A stretch of DNA of 64,000 bases, taken from positions 26,214,691 through 26,278,690 of the forward strand of contig OZ007572.1 in NCBI GenBank assembly GCA_963931925.1, written 5' to 3'. The notes beneath the pieces are model-generated. The model saw only the letters and a list, made by a program, of their open reading frames with translations. It was not told where the DNA came from and searched no databases. Positions 58,500 to 64,000 of the stretch are shown here, piece after piece. Both the position numbers and the translations under genes were made by a program. Within the stretch, counting starts at the first letter, position 1, and every line of letters begins with the position of its first letter. This DNA comes from Onchidella celtica (lineage: Eukaryota; Mollusca; Gastropoda; Systellommatophora; Onchidiidae).

Positions 58500-60575
58500 T
58501 CTGTTTGTGAGTGCTGGAAAATCCTATGAAGGCCTAAAGCCTAAAAACTCACAGACCCAGAGTCTGCACTTCCTATAAAGATGGAGAAACTGTCCTCTTG
58601 AACTTTGTATGCTACACTGTAATAAAAATAGAAAGTGTTGTGATTTCTACAGAGATTATAACAGAATTTACAATGGCTCGTAAACATGTTAACTCGACAT
58701 TACACTGAGGTGACAAATAAGCTCACCTGCAACCTCTAGGTAAGTGCAGTCACTTTGACTTTGGAATAACCTTGAAACCTTTCTAATATTTTTGTACTGC
58801 AGCCATTGAAAACTTTCATTAAGTCAGATTTACTTTGAACACATTATATCTTTGCAACATCACAAGATCTTTTACAACTGGGTTTATAGATTACCAGTTT
58901 CGATAATCACTCATGGGGTCAGTATTTTGTTAACGTGATATGTTTTATGCTCATTAGACATGATATAATATACCACCTTGTCTTATAAATGCAGTTCTGT
59001 TTTTTTTAGAAAAGTACACACGTTTGTAAAAAATTGCATACAGATACTATTAATAATTTTCTGTTTTGCCTTTGACATAATGCACCCTCTGTACCATGAT
59101 TTTTTGTTTTGGTGCCTTATCTTGTCTGTGTGAATGATACGCCAGGTATCTTTATTTTTTATCAAGACATTCAGTGCTTTGGATATCACTAGTTTACGTT
59201 ATTACTCTAAGGGCAAAACCACACTTGGCATGTTTACAGTGCAGAACTAAAGTTGGGATGCTAATGGGGGAGAAGCAAACTGTGGAAAATACTACAATTA
59301 CTACAATATTTATAAAAAGCTTGTGCAGCACAATACTAAATCTTAGATGGACACTGATGGAAGAAGACATATATACATCCAATTTATGCGATTCAGGACC
59401 AGGTTTTCCGTTGTAACGAAATGTTCCACACTGCAGGAGTACACTGTGACTTTTGGTTAGGACTAATAGCAGCGGTCGTCCACTGCATGTCAGAACTCTC
59501 TATAATATTAACATGGATATTTTTATAGTTAACACCCGGCTTGACATTTAACTGGTGAGTATATAATTATAACTGTGCAATCTGGCAATATTGGCATGAG
59601 ATACATTTGGAAGTATTTCATTTTCAGCCCATGAAAGTATTGAAACGCTGGTTTTTTCGTTTTTTTTTTTTACATAGTCAGTGCCAGCTGTTACTTCATT
59701 TACTTTTAAAAGGAAAGTTGTACAGTGATTCCAATCCAATGCACTGGTGATGACACTAGTAACACTAGACTGACAGTTACGTAATGGAAACTAGGAAATT
59801 TTGTACCCCAATACCAAGGCAATTCAATGCTGTGCAAGGGGGGTTGCATGGGGGCAGCCCTGGTGACTTAGACCTCTGAATAAATGGATGTTTCTGGTGT
59901 TTTATAAAAACCACAGTACAAAAATTAAACCTACTTGAAATAATTCTACTCAATTCAAGTCCGTGTAGGATTACAAAGCCAGTTAGATTTAGATCTGTGT
60001 TTAGATCTGGGATTCTGTAGGCCTGTCATTAGTGCCAATAATGGTTCAAGTTAAGATTCAAAATTAATCATTTTCATGTTTGACAATGAATTATTTTTCA
60101 AGAGTGACCATATCTATTTCAATTCATTATATTATGTCATCAATTTCATTTGCCTAGCATTCACAAATGTTCATAAGAATGGAGTGGAAAGTTCTGTGTG
60201 ACCCTACCATCCACCTACTCAAGACAGACATTATAAAATCTAAACTGAGTTTATCAATAACCCTGTTCTCATTCCGAGCCTAAACATAGTCTTATCCCAA
60301 ACCCGACCACATGTTCCTTTCATCCAGATATAAAAAATTTAGAATTTGGGCAAGAGTATCTTGACTGAGTAGTCAGGAGGTACAGAGCTCTTTCTCCAAG
60401 GGAAAACGATTTGGAGAGGGACAAGTAAAAAGAAAGTAGGCCTAAAACTAAAATAAAACAAAAGCAAGACTTTCACACCTAGTCTAGATCTTCTTCTTCA
60501 ATACTATAATGACGATTCCTCAACTGCACTAGGCGACTTGACGTCACTCCTCTGAGGCTAAAAACAGGGTAAAAT
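58500..60575. other. Upstream of TATDN2; no gene seen
   Basis: Holds the presumed 5' UTR and promoter of the TATDN2-like gene. No TATA box, CpG cluster or other gene could be assigned by eye. Confidence 0.4.
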
Positions 60576-60880
60576 CTTTAGAATTAGGCCCATTTAAAAA
60601 GTATAATAATATTGTATAAATATATAATCTCTTGGTATCCAGCTTGTGCACAAAAATATACCCGCACTTTAGTTACAATGGTAGCTGAAACGGATTTAAT
60701 TATATTCTTTAGCTTATTGTCAAAAGCCGTTGCAGATGGTAGTGTTTGGACTTCTGCTGGAAGGTTGTTCCACATCCTGATGACATTAGGGTAAAATGAA
60801 TAAAAAGATGACTGTTAACTCTCGAGCTTGGGATGTTATATTTTATGTTATGTTATCCCTTCTGTTGTTTCTGGTATTAA

Positions 60881-62696
60881 CCCTCACCCTGCGCAGGGCA
60901 GCAAATGCCGCACAAGCGGCAAAAGTCGGCACGGTCATGCTGACCGCGCCACACGCAAGCCGTATTTTCACGCATCGGGTCACTGACCTTTTTGAGACGT
61001 AACTAATAATAGTTCGTCCATCAGGTATGATGATGACCTTAACAACACCAGAGGAATAAAGAACAGAAATTGTTGAGAATTTCAACACATGGACAATAAA
61101 GAGAACTAAAGGACACAGAGGACAGAATGGAAAGACTGTTCTTTCATGACTTATGGCTTCTCATATGACTGATAAGTCCTATTTTTGCCCTGCAGACCCT
61201 TCCGCATAAATGACAAGAGTGCTCCGTTGGTTCAGTACCACTGGGCCTTTTCTTGCGCCGTTCTCTTTTTTTGATAGCCTGCTGGACTCTGTCAGCTTCC
61301 CATGCTTTGCTGCCTCTGGTAAGGGCCGCCCTCCAATTTGCACGATCAAGCGAGAGCTTTTCCCACTCACTCACATCAATGGCAAAGGCCTTCAGTGATT
61401 GCTTGAGAGTGTCTTTGTAACGTCTCTTTGGGGCCCCAACATTCCTCGTTCCATTGGAGAGCTCAGAGAAGAAGATTTGCTTAGGGAGTCTGGAGTCGGG
61501 CATTCTGACAACATGTCCTGCCCAACGTAGCTGAATTTTTTTCAGGTGGCAGAAGATGCTCAATTCCTTGGCACGATTGAGGACCTCAGTGTCTGGAATT
61601 TTATCCTGCCATTTGATCCTTAGGATCTTTCTAAGGCAGGCCAGATGAAAGTGATTTAGCTTTCTGGCATGCGATTGGTACACTGTCCAGGTTTCAGCCC
61701 CATAGAGTAGGGTGGGAAGGACCACAGCATTGTACACTTTCAGCTTAGTGTCTGTGCGAATGCCGGCAACATCCCATACTCTTTCGAAGCCTGCCAAATG
61801 CAGAGCTGGCTTTGCTGATTCTTGAGAGAATTTCAGTATCAACACGAGCCGCGGAAGACAGTGTACTGCCAAGATAGGTGAAGTTCTCCGACACCTTCAG
61901 AAGACTGTCATGGACTTTGATATTTGGGGTCACAGGATACTTGTCGTCTGGAGTAGGCTGATGGAGCACTTCCGTCTTCTTTGTGCTTATTGTGAGGCCA
62001 AAGTTGTCACAGGCACTAGAGAACTTATCAACACAGTTTTCTGTTGAGACGTAACTACCGCCTTATTGTTTACTGTATCTCTTCTAAATCAAAAGCATTG
62101 TCTGTGACATGGACATGTTAACCAGTGAACTACTGTCGGAATCACAAAGACTATGCTTTCAAAGGCTCTCCCCACACTTTCAAAAGATGTAACATCGACA
62201 TGCAAACTGTTGCTCAACAAATTTGCAATATTATCTCATTTTCTCACAAGCTGACCACCATCTGGAGTTGTCTGTATAGAGATCTAAGAACCAGTCAGAA
62301 ACAAGCTCTGAACTGACCTTTGCCCCAAATGTCCACATTGGTTTATTAGTATGTGTCAGTCAGGATGAAACCATTTGTGTAGGGCTTGGGAGGACGTGGC
62401 TAGTTTAGTAGTTATCATGCTTCGTTCTCACGAAAACTAAAGAGCTGTCAGTTTGGAATCATAAGTCAGATCATTGGTTAGAGACGGACAGACTAAGGTT
62501 TTGCTGGTTAATTCATTATCAAGTGTGATAAGGCATAGCAGCGAATGTTTTCATACGGATCAATAAAAACAAAACCACGCGGGCAGCGTGTGTGGTCATC
62601 CCATAGCGGCAAGGGTCAGTGACCCCAGATAAGATTCTCCGTGAGTAAGGTCACTGACTGGGCAGCAGGCTTTATGAGTAGCACGCGGGGTGAGAG
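60881..62696. mobile_element. piggyBac-like nonautonomous element, TTAA target
   Basis: Flanked by TTAA at 60877-60880 and 62697-62700. The ends are imperfect inverted repeats: CCCTCACCCTGCGC on the left and, read inward from the right, CTCTCACCCCGCGT. The pattern TTAA plus C-rich ends is diagnostic of piggyBac. Without the LINE nested at 61006-62043 and one copy of its duplication it is about 765 bp and has no transposase. Subterminal gtcactgacc motifs occur near both ends in inverted orientation. Confidence 0.85.
61006..62043 (-). mobile_element. LINE fragment with C2H2 zinc-finger tail, 14-bp TSD
   Basis: 5'-truncated non-LTR retrotransposon flanked by a perfect 14-bp duplication, TTGAGACGTAACTA, at 60992-61005 and 62044-62057. 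It encodes the RT thumb (VSENFTYLGSTLSSAARVD) and, after one frameshift near 61800, KVYNAVVLPTLLYGAETWTV, RWAGHVVRM and PKRRYKDTLKQSL. It ends with a C2H2 finger (CHLCGRVCRAKIGLISHMRSH) before the stop near 61144. The 3' UTR contains catcatcatacctgatggac, like the LINE stub at 29950. Clade unresolved (RTE/jockey-like). The perfect duplication marks a recent insertion. Confidence 0.88.
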
Positions 62697-63644
62697 TTAA
62701 TAGTGAGGTGGTTCAGTGGGATATGGATATTTCCCTCCGTGCCCTTATAAAATATTTTTACTGTGTTTTGCTCTTCTCTCTTCTAGTCGTGTCCACTCGA
62801 GGTCTCTCATCATTTCATTTACACTACTACTTCTAGAATAATCATTCGTCACAAAGCGTGCAACTCTTCTCTGGATCCTTTCCAGTTGGTCTATGATTGT
62901 TAATTCGATAGTGTAGGTCCCAGACACTGCAGCCGTACAGAGCCTCACAAAGGTTTTATAGCATTTTTCTTTTACTTTCCTATCACAGTTAGAGATGTTC
63001 CTTTTCAGAAATGCGAGTGTATTGATTAAATGTTGTGTGCTATAAATAATTAATATGTTGGCTCCATGTAATGTAAGTTTTCTGTCCAATGTAACTCCTA
63101 AATATTTAGCTTCATCTGTTTCGTTCAATTGCTCGTCATGTATAAAGTAGTCTGAGGTGATGTTGTGATGTTTATTTGAAATTCTCAGGACTTGGCATTT
63201 TTTTGGGTGGAATTCCATACTCCAGTCCCTGTCCCATTTTTGTAGACTATCCAAATCTTTACTGTAAAATTTCTGTGTCTTCTTTTGAGTTTATTGTTCT
63301 ATACAGAAGGCTATCATCGGCAAACAGTCGTAATTTAGTGCCTGGAGAGATCTTACTTGGCATATTTATATATCATTAATGGCATATCAATCAATTATAT
63401 AAACGAGAAATAGCAAGGGGCCCATTATAGTACCCTGAGGAACTCCCGGGAGGACTGGTGCAGGACTGGATGACTTTCCGTCAACGACAACAATCTGTGA
63501 TCTGTTTCCTAAAAAAGATTTAATCCACTTTCGAGTACTGTTTCTACATCCATAATGGTTTAGCCTAGTTTAGTCAAAAGACTAGCATGGTGCACTTTAT
63601 CGAAAGCCTTACTAAAAATAAAATCGAATAAAATAGATCTATGG

Positions 63645-64000
63645 TCAATGCACTAGGTGCGGTCACGAGGCAGGAAATGGTATGCCCAGAAGTAAACAAA
63701 GTCCAGCAAGCTTCTGACTGGCTCAATTTATCCACTGAACTTTGGGCTTGTCAGTGAACACTTCAAATTCTCTCTCAGTTAATCTGTGCTGGTCAGAACA
63801 CTTTTCATGTGTAAGCATCAACTGCATGTCTGTGCGGTCACCTGCTGGTGGTGCAGTCACAAGTTGCTGGTCGTGCAGTCACCTGCATGTAAGTGCCATC
63901 AGTGCATGCTCTCTGTGCGATCAATATCAAAATAGATCTGATAATCAATCTTCCTATCCTCTTCTTTTCCAATTCCCTGACTTCCCACTCTTTCTTGTCC
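63645..64000. other. Window edge, unassigned
   Basis: Short, irregularly repeated phrases of the form tgcggtcac / tgcagtcac occur (63657-63925), possibly the start of a minisatellite. No coding signature. Confidence 0.35.

Larger units (their letters stand above)
60580..63640 (-). mobile_element. LINE (jockey/CR1-like), split by a piggyBac-like element
   Basis: Minus-strand RT in two pieces. The right piece (63640-62701) holds SKAFDKVHHASLL (motif A), GVPQGTIMGPLLF (motif B), LFADDSLLY (near 63313-63326) and then LQKWDRDWSMEFHPKKCQV, with several frame breaks. The left piece (60877-60580) carries the usual C-terminus, SFYPNVIRMWNNLPAEVQT. Removing 60881-62700 rejoins them as ...LNHLTINTRNNRRDN, the standard block just before WNNLP. 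It is 5'-truncated near 63640. Confidence 0.85.

Noticed and set aside
61144-61872. Host C2H2 zinc-finger protein
   Set aside because: The finger is the tail of a LINE reverse transcriptase and the unit is bounded by a target-site duplication.

Overview
The window reads as animal nuclear DNA. It is AT-rich, has one spliced gene with GT-AG introns, and is crowded with LINEs, small DNA transposons, Helitrons, a tRNA-derived SINE and long GA/CT microsatellites. A lophotrochozoan, probably a mollusc and perhaps a gastropod, fits the mix of repeats best. That is an inference from general familiarity, not from a search.

The only clearly identifiable host gene is a TatD-family DNase of the TATDN2 type, on the minus strand from 58497 down to 43805. 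A 3-kb first coding exon and a third exon encode a long, low-complexity, proline-rich N-terminal region. Five short exons (49727-43805) then encode a complete TatD domain with every expected metal ligand. Splice sites and phases agree everywhere except between exons 2 and 3, where a small exon is probably missing. A second probable host feature is an isolated signal-peptide exon at 12273-12157 (minus); the rest of that gene is not visible.

From left to right: 1-2200 has a ~135-bp tandem repeat, a hAT-like MITE and a dispersed repeat. 3776-6198 is a 5'-truncated L2/CR1 LINE with a 754-codon open frame. 7300-9850 is mostly microsatellite plus a LINE 3' stub. 10.7-13.4 kb has nested MITEs, the signal-peptide exon and a LINE fragment. 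14.6-20.4 kb holds an inverted repeat, two hAT MITEs, a THAP-coding element, two head-to-tail Helitrons and a foldback MITE. 21.3-23.35 kb is a LINE broken by a solo LTR and a Helitron. 25-33.5 kb has tandem and dispersed repeats, two further MITE copies, LINE stubs and a SINE. 33.5-43.8 kb is mostly unassigned, apart from a 1.8-kb TIR element with a THAP-like start. 43.8-58.5 kb is the TATDN2-like gene, with a piggyBac-like element, a TIR element and a SINE piece in its introns. 60.6-63.65 kb is a triple nest: a LINE inserted in a piggyBac-like element that is itself inserted in another LINE.

The clearest signal in the window is transposon stratigraphy. At three sites, mentally removing the insertion restores a continuous older element with the expected target site (TTAA, a 14-bp duplication, or A^T for Helitrons). 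I found no convincing new multi-gene system. The points most worth following up are the very long N-terminal extension of the TATDN2-like protein, the TIR elements carrying THAP starts, and the orphan signal-peptide exon.
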